From DASUPK01 sp963848955 (GTDB lineage Bacteria > Actinomycetota > Thermoleophilia > Solirubrobacterales > 70-9): a DNA stretch of 64,000 bases. The notes beneath the pieces are model-generated. The model was not told where the DNA came from, searched no databases, and saw nothing but the letters and a program-made list of their open reading frames with translations. Numbering within the stretch: position 1 is the first letter of the stretch; each line of letters begins with the position of its first letter. The position numbers and the translations under genes were made by a program. The stretch lies in assembly GCA_963848955.1 (NCBI GenBank), contig CAWKFQ010000004.1:124001-188000 (forward strand). The letters run 5' to 3'. Shown here piece by piece: positions 44,427 through 57,200 of this stretch.

Positions 44427-47375
44427 TCAGCGCACTCGAATCTGCTGCGAGTGGATCGACTCGACGTTGCCCGCGTTGTCCTCCGCCCGCCAGTTGATCG
44501 TCTTCGTCGAGGTGACGCTGATTGGGCCCGTGTAGATGGGGCTCGAGCCGGTCGGCGTCGAGCCGTTCGTCGTGTAGCGGATGTTCTTCACGCCCGAGCC
44601 GCCTGTGTCGGTGCCGGACAGGGTGGCGCTCACCGAGCCGTTGTAGATGGATGACTTGCAGGTGGCGCCGTTGCAGCGGATGGTGCTGGTCGGTTTCACC
44701 TTGTCGATCGAGATCGTCTGTGACCTGATCGCCTCGAGGTTGCCGACGTTGTCCTCCGCGCGCCACTTGATCGTGGTGGTCGAGCTGACGCTGATCGGGC
44801 CCGTGTAGACGGGACTCGAGCTGGTCGGCGTCGAGCCGTTGGTCGTGTAGCGGATGTTCTTCAGGCCCGAGCCGCCGGTGTCGCTGCCCGACAGCGTCGC
44901 CGAGACGTTGTGGTTGTAGAAGACGGAGGAGCAGGCGGCACCATCGCACTTGATCGCGCTGGTCGGCTTCGCCGTGTCGACCGAGATCGTCTGAGAGTGG
45001 ATCGGCGACTCGATATTGCCGGCGTTGTCCTCGGCCCGCCACTTGATCGTGGTCGTGGAGCTGACCGGGATCGCGCCGGAGTAGACGGTGCTCGAGCCAG
45101 TCGGGTCCGTGCCGTTGGTCGTGTAGCGGATGTTCTTCAGACCGGCGCCTCCGGTGTCAGAGCCCGTGAGGGTGGCGCTGACGGTGCTGTTGTAGAAGCC
45201 GGAGGCACAGGAGGTGCCATTGCACTGGATCGCGCTGATCGGCTTCGCGGCGTCGACCGAGATCGTCTGTGACTTGACCGCCTCGGCGTTGCCGGCGTTG
45301 TCCCAGGCCCGGAACTTGATCGTGGTGGTCGAGTTGACCGTGATCGGGCCGCTGTAGAGCGGGCTCGAGGTCGTCGGATCGGTGCCGTTTGTCGTGTAGC
45401 GAATCTCCTTCAGGCCCGAGCCGCCGGTGTCGGTGGCGGAGAAGCGTCGTTGAGACGGCGTGGTTGTAGAAGCCGCTCTGGCAGGCGGCGCCGTCGCACG
45501 TGATCTGCGTGACGGGCGGGGTCGTGTCCTGGCGGCGGCGGCTGCCCCGCCATCATCTCGCCGATCGTCTTCACCTCGGTGCCCGTTGACTCGCGAGCCT
45601 GCAGCCAGTCGAGGAGCGCGTCGAAATCGGAGGGCGTCATGTATTGGCCGTCGACCCCATTGGGATCGGCGCAGTTCGTCACGACCGGGTCGCAGAGGTG
45701 ATGGAAGACGAGGTTCATCGAGGTCGGGGCACCGGTGTTCCTGCTGGCGGCTTCCGCGTCCATGATCCAGTCCTCGACCTCGTCCAGGTGGTCGTTGACG
45801 TCGACGCTCCCGCGGGTCCGGATCACCCACCTGTTCGCGGGGTGGAACCGTCTCGGCCTTCGGCTCCCCGGTCCCACCGAGGCCGCTGACGCCACGGCCC
45901 GAGAGATAGCCGCATTCCTGCACGAGACGCTCGCTGGTGGCGTCGTGGTCGCCGAACGGATAGGCGAAGCTCACCTGCGGGTAGCCCCTGTTGAGGAGCG
46001 CCTGGCGCCCATCGCAGATCTCACTGCGCTGCTGTGACTCGGGGAGCGTGGGAAGGTGCAGATGGTTCTGGGTGTGGCCGCCGATCTCGTTTCCGTGGTC
46101 GTAGATGGTCTGGACCTGCGTCCAGGTCATGTACGGCGAGCTCGGCCGGTCGACCCGGCCGGGGATGATGAAGAAGGTCCCCTCCATCCCGTGGTCGTCG
46201 AGCATCTGGACCGCCGGCATCTGGTCGGCGTTGCCGTCGTCGAAGCTGAGTGTGACCGTGGTGTTGTCAGGGGCGGCGGTGCCGATCGTGATCGTCTGCG
46301 ATTTGGTGACCTCGGCGTTGCCGGCGTTGTCCCAGGCCCGGAACTTGATCGTGGTGGTCGAGTTGACCGCGATCGGGCCGCTGTAGAGCGGGCTCGAGGT
46401 CGTCGGATCGCTGCCGTCGGTCGTGTAGCGAATCTCCTTCAGGCCGGAGCCGCCGGTGTCGGTGGCGGAGAGCGTCGCGGAGACGGCGTGGTCGTAGCTG
46501 GACTGGCAGGCGGCCGCCGTCGCAGCTGATCTGGGTCACGGGCGGTGTCGCGTCCGTCGCGCCCGGGTCCATCACCTGGCCGACCGTCTTCACCTGCGTG
46601 CCCGTCAACCCACGCGCCTGCAGCCAGTCGAGCAGAGCGTCGAAATCGGAGGGCGTTATGTACTGGTCGTTGGCTCCGTTGGGATCGGCGCAGTTGGTGA
46701 CGGCTGGATCGCAGATGTGGTTGAAGACGAGGTTCATCCAGGCGTCGGCGACGCCGTTGCCTTGATCGACCGCCTCGGCGCCCATGATCCAGCCCTCGAT
46801 CTCCGGCAGGGTGTCGCTCGACGTCGACGCTGCCGCGGGTGCGTACCGCCCAGGGGTTCAGCGGCGGGATCGTCTCGGCCTTCGGCTGGCCCGTCTTACC
46901 GAGGCCCGTGACGTCACGGCCCGAGAGATAGCCGCACTCCTGCACGAGACTCTGGCTGGTCGCCGTGAAGTCGGTGAACGGATAGGCGAAGCTCACCTGC
47001 GGGTAGCCCCTCGCCAGCAGGGATTGACGCCCGCCACAGATCTCCGCCCGCTGCTGGTCCTCCGAGAGGGTGCCGAGGTGCGCCTTGTTCTGGGTCTCCC
47101 CCCCGATCTCGTTCCCAGCGTCGTGGATGGACTGGACCTGGCTCCAGGTCATGTACGGCGAGTTCGGCCGCTCGACCCGTCCCGGGGATGACGAAGAAGG
47201 TCCCCTCCATCCCGTGGTCGTCGAGCATCTGCACCGCGGGCATCTGGTCGGCGTTGCCGTCGTCGAAGCTGAGCGAGACCGTCGTATCCGCGGCCGCGGG
47301 AGTTGCCCAAATCGCCGTGACCGCCACTGCGGTCACGATGACCTTGCTCGGGCCGAGTCGAAGCAGCCCCCTCAA
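44427..47375 (-). CDS. Secreted protein A: two NodB-like deacetylase domains plus five chitobiase-C-like repeats, frameshifted
   Basis: About 980 residues. A perfect ribosome-binding site GGAGGT (47381-47386) stands five bases before the TTG start at 47375, which decides the start. The signal peptide (VIVTAVAVTAIWATPAAA) is cleaved at AAA-D. Order: deacetylase domain 1 (SLSFDDG, but GGETQNKAH and YPFTDF, so metal His and motif 3 lost), one repeat, deacetylase domain 2 (LSFDDG, GGHTQNHLH, YPFGDHD, intact), four repeats. Each repeat is about 91 residues with CDGAAC, IRYTTNG and AEDNAGN-type motifs. Frame changes lie near 45450, 45880, 46530, 46820 and 47180. No sortase signal or membrane anchor is seen. 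Confidence 0.82.
44440..45510 (-). repeat. Four coding repeats in protein A
   Basis: Four tandem units of about 273 bases. Each encodes a Cys-x4-Cys start (for example CDGAAC), a central IRYTTNG, and a closing WRAEDNAGN. They belong to the chitobiase/beta-hexosaminidase C-terminal-like (CHB_HEX_C_1-type) beta-sandwich family. A fifth unit lies at about 46270-46540 between the two deacetylase domains. Confidence 0.85.
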
Positions 47376-47477
47376 ATTTCACCTCCACACTCCGGCTCGC
47401 CTTGACTGCCGGATCCCCGGGCGAGCCGTTCGTCCGCGTGAACCTAACACGGATTCCGGCGTTCAACCACCCCTGCG

Positions 47478-48919
47478 TCAGCTTGTGCGGAGCTTGACCT
47501 TCACGGTCTGCTGCGTCGAGGCGCCGGTGACCGCCGTGAACGTGACGCGGACAGGCACGCTGAGCTTGCCCTTGCGCCGGAGGATCCGCTTGCCGGCCTT
47601 GCTGGCCCGGATCACGAGCGTCACCTGGCCGGCCTGAGGGACCGCCTTGGAGGCTCGCTTGATCCTCGGGGTCCGCTTCTTCGCCGCGAATGCGGAGGAA
47701 CCGGCGCCCGAGGCGTCGATGGCCACGATCGTTCCGGGGCCGGGGACCAGGAAGGTCAGCTTGGCGGTCCCGTTGGCCAGCGACTTCCTGGAGAGGACGC
47801 TCAGAGTGGCGACCGCAATCGTCTGCGAGTGAACGGGAGACTCGACGTTCCCCGCGTTGTCCTCGGCGCGGAACCTGATCGTCGTCGTCGAGCCGACGCT
47901 GATCGGCCCGGTGTAGATCGGACTCGAGGAGGTCGGGGCCGAGCCGTCGGTCGTGTAGCGGATGTTCCGCACCCCGGAGGCGCCGGTGGAAGGACCGGCG
48001 TCGGTGGCTGAAAGCGTGACCGAGGCGGGGCTGCCATAGACACCTGACGTACAGGGGGCGCCATTGCAGAGAATCTGGCTGCTCGGGGGAATCGGATCCA
48101 TAACGCGGGCCATGGTCTCTACACGCGTCGTAGGCTCTCGGGCCTCGAGGAAGTCGAGCAGCATCTCGAAGTCCTGTGGCGTGATGTATTGGTTCTCGAC
48201 CGGGCTGGTCAAGCCGCAGTCGGTGACCATCGGGTCGCAGAGATGGTGGAAGACGAGGGTGAACCAGACGTCGGCGCTGCCGTTCGCCGCATCGTCGTCC
48301 TCCGCGTCCGTGATCCAGTCCTCGATCTCCAAGCAGGGTGTCGTCGACATCGATGCTCCCCCTGGTGCGCACCAGCATGGGATCCTCCGGCGGGATGGTG
48401 TCGGACTTCGGCTCGCCGTCCCCGCCGATCCCGCCGACCCGCCGCCCAGAGAGATAGCCGCATTGCTGCACGAGGCCCTCGCTGGTCGCGTCGTGGTCGC
48501 CGAACGGATAGGCGAAGCTCACCTGCGGATATCCCCTCGCCAGCAGCGAGTCGCGCCCGCCACAGATCTCGGTCTGCATTTGCGGAGATGTCAGCGGCGG
48601 CACCAAATGCACGTGGTTCAGCGTGTGTCCCCCGATCTCGTTGCCAGCATCGAAGATCGACTGGACCTGGTCCCAAGTCATATAACCGTCGGCTGTGTTC
48701 CCGACCCGGTTGGTGATGATGTAGAAGGTGCCGTCCATTCCGTGGTCGGCGAGCATCTGGACCGCCGGCATCTGATCGGCGTTGCCGTCGTCGAAGGTGA
48801 GCGAGACATTGGTCACGGCCACAGCTGATCGAGGCGCCTGTGGTTAGCGCCCATCCAAGCGTGACCGCCACAAGAATTCCGATGCCCCGCCGCATCATTG
48901 CCCGAGGATAGGGACTCAT
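47478..48919 (-). CDS. Secreted protein B: NodB-like deacetylase, one repeat and shared C-terminal beta domain, frameshifted
   Basis: About 480 residues. The signal peptide (RRGIGILVAVTLGWALTTGAS) starts at ATG 48919 or 48898. The deacetylase domain keeps SLTFDDG, GGHTLNHVH and YPFGDHD, so it looks catalytically intact. One repeat follows (CNGAPC, IRYTTDG, FRAEDNAGN). The C-terminal domain of about 110 residues (LANGTAKLTFLVPGPGTI, VTLVIRASKAGKRILRRKG, VPVRVTFTAV, ending VKVKLRTS) is also present in proteins C and D. Frame changes lie near 48815 (after the signal peptide) and 48335. Confidence 0.83.
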
Positions 48920-48921
48920 CC

Positions 48922-51240
48922 TCAAACGGGCGTCACCTTGACGCGGAACTTCACCTTCACCGTCTGGTACGACGGCGAGCCGCTGAGGGGCGCGAAGGTG
49001 ACGCGGACGGGGACCGACAGCTTGCCCTTGCGCTTGAGGATCTTCTTGCCGGCCTTGCTGACGCGGATCGTCAGCGTCACCGCGCCGGCCTGAGCGACGG
49101 ACTGCGAGGTGGGCTTGATCCTCGAGGAGCGCTTCTTCGCGGCGACTGCCGAGGCGCCGGCGATGGAGGCATCGGCCACGTGCGAGCTCGCCGGGGCCGG
49201 TGACGTCGAGGGTCAGCTTGGCGGTGCCGTTCGGCAGCGACTTGAACGAGAAGAGCGTTCCGAGCACGCCGCCCGTGCCACCGGCATCTCACCGCCCGGC
49301 GGCGGCGAGGAGGTGATCCCGATGGTCTGCGTGTGAACCGATTCGACGTTGCCGGCGTTGTCCTCGGCGCGCCACTTGATCATGGTCGTCGCGTCAATGT
49401 CGATCGGGGTCGAGTAGACCGGGCTTGAGCCGGTCGGCGATGAGCCGTCGGTCGTGTAGCGGATCTCCTTCACGCCCGAGCCGCCGGTGTCCGTCGCGGA
49501 GAGGGTTGCCTCGACGGGGTGGTCGTAGCTCGCCTGGCACGCCGCTCCGTCACAGAGGATCGCGCTGGTCGGCTGCGCGGCGTCGATCGAGATCGTGATC
49601 GTCTGCGTGTGGACCGGCGACTCGACGTTGCCGGCGTTGTCCTCGGCGCGCCACTTGATCGTGGTGGTCGAGCTCGACCGGGATCGCCGCGGAGTAGACC
49701 GGGCTCGACGAGGTCGGGTTCGAGCCGTCGGTCGTGTAGCGGATGTTCTTCAGGCCCGAGCCGCCGGTGTCGGAGCCCGAGAGGGTGGCCTGGACGGCGT
49801 GGTCATAGCTCGGCTGGCAGGCCGCCCCGTCGCAGAGGATCGAGCTGGTCGGCTTCGCGGTGTCGATCGAGATCAGCTGGGAGTGCACCGGCGACTCGAC
49901 GTTGCCGGCGTTGTCCTCCGCCCGCCACTTGATGGTGGTGGTCGAGCTGACGGGGATCGACGCGGAGTAGACCGTGCTCGAGCCGGTCGGATCTGAGCCG
50001 TCGGTCGTGTAGCGGATGTTCTTCAGGCCCGAGCCGCCGGTGTCCGAGCCCGAGCAGCGTCGCGCTGACGGAGCGGTTGTAGAAGCCCGACGAGCAGGCG
50101 GCGCCGTTGCACTGGATCGAGCTGGTCGGATTCGCGGTCGGTCCGCTGATCTGAATCGTCTGCGTCTGAACGGACTCGACGTTGCCGGCGTTGTCCTCGG
50201 CGCGATACTTGATCGTGGTCGTGCGAGTTGACGTGATCAGCCCGTAGTAGAGGGGGCTCGAGCCGGTCGGGTTCGTGCCGTTGGTCGTGTAGCGGATGTC
50301 CTTGACGCCGGAGCGAGCCGGCGTTGTTGGTCCGTGGCCGAAAGGGTCGCCGAGACGGAAGGGTTGTAGAAGCCGGACGATGCAGGCTGCGGCGTTGCAC
50401 TTGATCATGCGGGGGGTCGGCGCGCCCTTCGTCCATCACCTGTTCGATGGTCTTCACGTGCGTGCCCGACAACGCCGCGCCTGGAGCCAGTCGAGCAGCG
50501 AGTCGAAGTCGGAGGGAGTGATGTACGCGTTGTCCACTCCGTCGCTCGTCGGCACAGTCCGTGACAGCGGGTCGCAGAGATGGTGGATCACGAGGTTGAT
50601 CCAGCTCGGCTGGCGTTGTCGTCGTCGGCCGCCTCGGCGTCCATGATCCAGTCCTTGATCTCCGGCAGGGTGTCGTCGATGTCGATGCTGCCGCGGGTGG
50701 GCATCACGCTAGGGATTCCGGGCGGGATCGTGTCGGCCTCCGGCTCTCCGGCATCGCGCAGCCCGCTCGACGCCGCGGCCCGAGAGGTAGCCGCACTCCT
50801 GCACGAGCTCTCGCTGGTCGCATCGTGGTCGCCGAAGGGGTAGGCGAAGCTGAGCTGCGGGATAACCCCTCGCCAGCAGGGAATCGCGCCCGCCGCAGAT
50901 CTCGTCCTGCTGCTGCTGATCCGTGAGATCGGACTCGGTGAGGTGGAGGTGGTTCTGGGTGTGTCCGCCGATCTCGTTTCCGGCGGCGTAGATCGTCTGG
51001 ACCTGGCTCCAGGTCATGTACTGCGAGTTCGGCCGGTCGACCCTGCCGGGGATGATGTAGAAGGTCCCCTGCATCCCGTGGTCGGTCGAGCATCTGGACC
51101 GCCGGCATCTGGTCCGCGTTGCCGTCGTCGAAGGTGAGCGAGACGGTCGTGTCAGCTGCTGCGGGGGCCGCCCAGAGCGCCGTCATCAACGCCGCGGTAG
51201 CAGCGACCCTGCCCGGACGGAGTCGCGCGAGCCGATGCAC
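48922..51240 (-). CDS. Secreted protein C: NodB-like deacetylase, four repeats and shared C-terminal domain, multiply frameshifted
   Basis: About 770 residues, GTG start at 51240, six bases after the stop of protein D. The signal peptide is VAATAALMTALWAAPAAA-D. The deacetylase domain has SLTFDDG and GGHTQNHLH, so it appears active; motif 3 is scrambled by a frameshift near 50860. Four repeats cover about 50410-49300. The C-terminal domain (VTLTIRVSKAGKKILKRKG, ending VKVKFRVKVTPV) matches those of B and D. At least eight single-base frame changes are needed (for example near 51090, 50740, 50470, 50330, 50060, 49690, 49290, 49190). Confidence 0.78.
49300..50410 (-). repeat. Four coding repeats in protein C
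   Basis: Units of about 273 bases with the same Cys-x4-Cys start, IRYTTDG centre and AEDNAGN end as in the neighbouring genes. The short string for IRYTT recurs at about 50290, 50005, 49735 and 49455, giving the period directly. Confidence 0.82.
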
Positions 51241-51246
51241 TGATTC

Positions 51247-54200
51247 TCAGCGTCGAGGCTTCACTTTCAGCTTCACCTTGATCCCCTGTACGACCGGTGA
51301 GCCGTTCGCTGGGGTGAAGGTAACACGGATGGCCACGTTCAACTTGCCCTTCTTCTTAAGGAGCTTCTTGCCGGCCTTGCTGGCGCGGATCACGAGCGTC
51401 ACCTCACCGGCCTGAGCGACCGATCTGAGAGGTCGGCTTGACCTTCGGCGCGCTCTTCTTTGCGGCGACCGCGGACGGCGGACGCGCCGGCGACCGAGGC
51501 GTCGACCGCGCTCAGGTTGCCGGGGCCGTTGACGTTGAAGGTGACCGTGGCGCTGCCGTTCGGCATCGACTGCATCGAGCTGAGGTCGAACTCCGCGGCC
51601 TGGGGCTCCGGGTTGGGCGGAGCCACGATCTGGATCGCCTGCGAGCGGACCGGCGACTCGACGTTGCCGGCGTTGTCCCCGGCGCGCCACTTGATCGTGG
51701 TGCTGGAATCCACGCTGATCGGACCCGAGTAGACGGGGCTCGAGGCGGTCGGGGTTCGAGCCGTTGGTCGTGTAGCGGATGTCCTTCAGCAGCGAGCCGC
51801 CTGTATCGTAGCCTGAGAGCGTGAGGCTGACGGGGTGGTCGTAGCTCGACTGGCAGGCCGCGCCGTCGCACTTGATCTGCGAGGTCGGAGCGTTGGTGTC
51901 GAACTTGATCGTCTTCGAGTTGACCGGGGACTCGGCGTTGCCGGCGTTGTCCTGGCGAGGAAGCGAATCGTCGTGTCCGGGCCGACCGGGACGGAGATCG
52001 GGTTGCGTCCGTGTAGACCAGGCTCGAGGTGTCCGGCGCTGAGCCGTCAGTCGTGTAGCGGATCTTGTCCACCCCGGCGGCGCGCCACGTCGGTGGCGGA
52101 CAGCGACACGTTCACCGGGTGGTTGTAGAAGCTTGCGCAGGTGGCGCCGTCGCACCGGGCCTGGGCTGCTCGGACCCTGGCTGTCGACCTTGATCGTCTG
52201 GGAGTTGACCGGCGACTCGACGTTGCCCGCCTTGTCCTCGGCGCGGAACTTGATCGTCGTGGTCGAGCCGACGTTGATCGGGGCCGTGTAGAGCGGGCTC
52301 GAAGACGTCGGGCGGAGAGCCGTCGGTCGTGTAGCGAATCTCCTTCAGGTCGGAGCCGCCGGTGTCATTGCCCGAGAGGCTCACGTGACCGCGTGGCCGT
52401 AGAAGTCGTTCGAGCAGGCCGCGCCGTCGCAGAGGATCGAGCTGGTCGGATCGACCGTGTCGATGACGATCGTCTGCGACTTGACGGCCTCCAGGTTGCC
52501 CGCGTTGTCCTCGGCGCGGAACTTGATCGTCCGGGTCTCGTTGACCGCGATCCCGCCCGCATAGACCGGGCTGGAAGAGGTCGGGTCCGTGCCGTCGGTC
52601 GTGTAGCGGATCTCCTTGACGCCGGCGGGACCACTGTCGGTGGCGTCGAGCGTGGCGGTGACGCCATGGTTGTAGGACGGCAGGCAGGCGGCGCCGTCGC
52701 ACTGGATCTGCGTGGTCGGCGCGGAGGTCTCGATCCTGATCCGCTGCTGCTTCGAGGGGGTCTCGATGTTGCCCGCGTTGTCCTCGGCGCGGAAGCGGAT
52801 CAGCGTGTTGTCGACGCTGACCGTGGATCGGGGCCGTGTAGAGCGTGCTGGACGCCGTCGGCGCGCGTGCCGTCGGTCGTGTAGCGGATCTCCTTGATCC
52901 CCGCGGCGGCGTTGGCCGACAGGCTCACGTTGACCGAGTGGTTGTAGAAGTTCGCGCAGGCGCCACCGTCGCACTGGGCCTGGCTCACCGGCAGCGTGTT
53001 GCTGAAGGAGATCGTCTGCGAGTTGACGGGCGACTCGATGTTGCCGGCGTTGTCCTCGGCGCGGAACTTGATCGTCGTGTCGCGTGCTGACCGTGAGCGG
53101 GCCGGTGTAGACGGGGCTCGAGGCGGTCGGCGTCGTGCCGTCAGTCGTGTAGCGGATCTCCTTCAGTCCGGCCCCGCCCGCGTCGGTGGCCGACAGCGTG
53201 GCGTTGATCGGGTGGTTGTAGAAGGGCTGGCAGGCGGCGCCGGCGCACTGGATCGAGCTGACGGGGTCGGTCGCGTCGATCACGATCGTCTGCGAGTTGA
53301 CCGGGGACTCGACGTTCCCGGCGTTGTCCTCGGCCCGGAACTTGATCGTCGTGGTCGAGTTGACCGGGATCGTCCCGTCGTAGAGCTGGCTCGCGGCGGT
53401 CGGGTTCGTGCCGTCGGTCGTGTAGCGGATCTCCTCGACGCCGGAGTCGCCCGTGTCGTTGGCGCTCAGGCCGACGTCGACGGGGTGGTTGTAGGCGGGC
53501 AGGCACGGGTCGCCGTCGCAGTCCGCCTGGCTGGAGGGCGCGCCGGGGTCGATCTGGATCGTCTTCGAGTTGTCCGGCGACTCGACGTTGCCCGCGTTGT
53601 CCTCGGCCCGGAAGCGGATCGTGCTCGTCGAGCTGATCGGGATCGCGCCGCTGTACACCGGGCTCGAGGCCGTCGGGGCCGAGCCGTCGAGCGTGTAGCG
53701 GATGTTCTTGATGCCGGATCCGCCGCCGTTGTCGCTCGCACCCAGGGTGGCGTTGACCGTGTGGTTGTAGAAGCCGGACGAGCAGACCGCGCCGTCGCAG
53801 AGGACCGAGCTGGTCGGGTTCGTCGTGTCGACCTTGATCAGCTGCGACTTGATCGGGGACTCGACGTTGCCGGCGTTGTCCTCCGCCCGCCACTTGATCG
53901 TGGTCGTCACGGGAACGTTGATCGCGCCGGTGTAGAGCGTGCTGGAGCCGGTCGGATCGGAGCCGTCGGTCGTGTAGCGGATCTCCTTCAGGCCCGAGCC
54001 GCCGGTGTCGTTGCCGGAGAGCGTCGCCGAGACGGCCGCGCCGTAGTGGCTGGCCGAGCAGGCCGCGCCGTTGCAGAGGATGGAGCTGGTCGGCTTCGCG
54101 GTGTCGATCAGGACCGTCTGCGCGTTGACGGGCGTCTCGATGTTGCCGGCGTTGTCCTCAGCCCGCCACTTGATCGTGGCAGTCGCCGGAACCGTGATCG

Positions 54201-57200
54201 TGCCCGAGTAGACCGGGCTGGAGCCGTTCGGCGTCGAGCCGTCGGTCGTGTAGCGGATGTTCTTGATTCCGGAGTCGCCGCTGTCGATGCCCGCCAGGGT
54301 CACCGCGACCGCGTGGTTGTAATAGGAGCTCGCGCAGGCCGCCCCATCGCACTGGATCGAGCTCGACGGATTGGCCGTGTCGATCGAGATGGTCTGCGAC
54401 TTCGGCGTCTCGATGTTGCCCGCGTTGTCCTCCGCCCGGAACTTGATCGTGGTCGTGGAGCTGACCGGGATCGGGCCGCCGTAGAGCGTGCTCGAGGAGT
54501 CGGGGGTCGAGCCGTCCGTCGTGTAGCGGATCTCCTTGACGGTCGAGCCGCCGGAGTCAGTCGCCGACAGGGTGGCGTTGACCGAGTGGTTGTAGAAGTT
54601 GTTCGAGCAGGCCGCGCCGTCGCACTGGATCTGCGTGACGGGGTCCGTGTTCTCGATCAGGACCTGCTGCGACCTGGTCGACTCGACGTTGCCCGCGTTG
54701 TCCTCGGCCCGCCACCTGATCGTGGTGGTCGTGTCGATCGTCACCGGCCCGGTGTAGAGCGAGCTGGAGGCGGTCGGGTTGGAGCCGTCGGTCGTGTAGC
54801 GGATCTCCTTGACGCCCGCCGCGCCCGAGTCGGTCGCCGACAGGGTCACGTCGATCGGGTGGTTGTAGCCGCCCGCCGAGCAGGGCCCGCCGTCGCACTG
54901 AATCGAGCTGGTCGGGTTCTGCAGATCGATCGAGATCGTTTGCGAGTTGACCGGCGACTCGACGTTGCCGGCGTTGTCCTCGGCCCGCCACTTGATCGTG
55001 GTCGTCGAGCCGACGTTGATCGGTCCGCTGTAGACCGGGCTCGACGCGGTCGGGGCGGAGCCGTCGGTCGTGTACCGGATGTTCTTCAGCCCGGAGCCGC
55101 CAGTGTCGTTGCCCGACAGCGTGGCCGAGACGGCGTGGTTGTAGAAGCCGTTGGAGCACGCCGCGCCGTCGCACTGGATCGAGCTGGTCGGGTTCGCCGT
55201 GTCGATCACGATGGTCTGCGACTTCGGCGTCTCGACGTTGCCGGCCTGGTCCTCGGCCCGGAATTTGACGGTTGTCGTCGAGCTGATCGGGATGCCGCCG
55301 GTGTAGAGCTGGCTCGAAGCGGTTGGCGTAGAGCCGTCGGTCGTGTAGCGGATCTCCTTCGAGGATCCCGCCGCCCTGCTCGGTGGCCGAGAGCGTCGCG
55401 GTGACGGGATGGTTGTAGGAGGGCGCGCAGGCTCCGGCGTCGCACTGGATCTGGGTGACCGGCGGCGTGACGTCGATGACCACGGTCTGGGTCTGCACCG
55501 GCTCGACGTTGCCGGCGATGTCCTTGGCGAAGTACTTGACCGTGGTCGTGGAGTTGATGAAGAAGTCGCCGGTGTAGAGGGGGCTCGAGGAGGTCGGCGT
55601 CGAGCCGTCGGTCGTGTAGCGGATCTCGCTCACCGGGATGCCGCTGGCGCCGACCGAGCTCAGGGTGGCCCGCACGACGTGCGCGTAGCCGCCGGGCAGG
55701 CACGCCGCCCCGTCACAGGAGAGCGTGGTCTGCGGGGTCGCCGAGTCGATCGTGATCGGTCTTCGAGTTGACCGGCGACTCGACGTTGCCGGCGTTGTCC
55801 TCGGCGCGCCACTTGATCGTGGTGGTCGCGGCGAGGTTGATCGGACCGCTGTAGATCGTGCTCGACCCGGTCGGGTCGGAGCCGTCGGTCGTGTAGCGGA
55901 TGTTCTTCAGCGCCGAGCCGCCGGTGTCGTTGCCCGGAGAGCGTGGCGCTGACGGAGTGGTTGTAGAAGCTCTGGCAGGCCGCCCCGTCGCACTGGATCG
56001 CGCTGGTCGGGTTGGCGGTGTCGATCGAGATCGTCTGCGAATGGACCGGGGTCTCGACGTTGCCAGCGTTGTCCTCGGCGCGGAACTTGATCGTGGTCGT
56101 GGAGGCGACCGGGATGGCCGCGCTGTAGATCGGGCTGGAGGCCGTCGGGTCGGAGCCGTCGGTCGTGTAGCGGATGTTCTTCAGGCCGGCGCCGCCGGTG
56201 TCGTTGCCGGAGAGCGTGGCGTTGACCGGGTGGTTGTAGAAGGTGGAGGCGCAGGCCCCGCCGTCGCACTGGATGGCGCTGGTCGGGTTCGCGTTGTCGA
56301 TCACGATCGTCTGCGAGTTGACCGGGGACTCGACGTTGCCGGCGTTGTCCTCGGCGCGGAACTTGATCGTGGTCGTGGAGGCGACCGGGATGGCCGCGCT
56401 GTAGACCGGGCTGGAAGCCGTCGGGTTGGAGCCGTCGGTCGTGTAGCGGATGTTCTTCAGGCCGGAGCCGCCGGTGTCGTTGCCGGAGAGCGTCGCGCTG
56501 ACCGAGTGGTTGTAGGCGGGAACGCACACGGCCGCGTCGCACTGGATGGCGCTGGTCGGGTTCGCGTTGTCGATTGAGATCAGCTGTGACTTCACCGGCG
56601 ACTCGACGTTGCCCGCGTTGTCCTCGGCCCTGAAGCGGATCGTGCTGGTCGAGTTGACCGCGATCGGGGCGCTGTAGATCGGGCTGGACGCAGTCGGCAT
56701 CGAGCCGTCCGTCGTGTAGCGGATGTTCTTGATGCCCGAGCCGCCGACGTCCGTGGCCGAGAGGGTCGCGTTGACCGGGTGGTTGTAGAAGCCGCCGGAG
56801 CAGGCTGCGCCGTCGCAGAGGATCGAGCTGGTCGGGCCCTGGTCTCGATCAGGACCTGCTGTGACTTCGGTCGTCTCCGTGTTGCCGGCGTTGTCCTGGG
56901 CGCGGAAGCGGATGGTGGTCGTCGAGCTGACCGGGATCGGCGCGGAGTACAGCGGGCTCGAGGCCGTCGGGGCCGAGCCGTCGGTCGTGTAGCGGATCTC
57001 CTTGACCCCGCCGCCGGTGCCGTCGTTGGCCGAGAGCGTGACGTTGACGGGGTGGTTGAACCCGGTGGAGCAGGGTCCGCCGTCGCAGCTCGCGGTCGTC
57101 GTCGGTGGCGCGGTGTCGATCAGGACGACCTGGCTGTGGACCGGCGTCTCGACGTTGCTGGCGTTGTCCTCGGCCCGCCACTTGACGGTGGTCGTCGAGC

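Noticed and set aside
52996..55404. 802-codon open frame on the plus strand opposite gene D
   Set aside because: It consists of low-complexity Arg/Val/Asp/Ala repeats that mirror the 273-base coding units on the other strand, with no recognisable domain; it is a repeat artefact.
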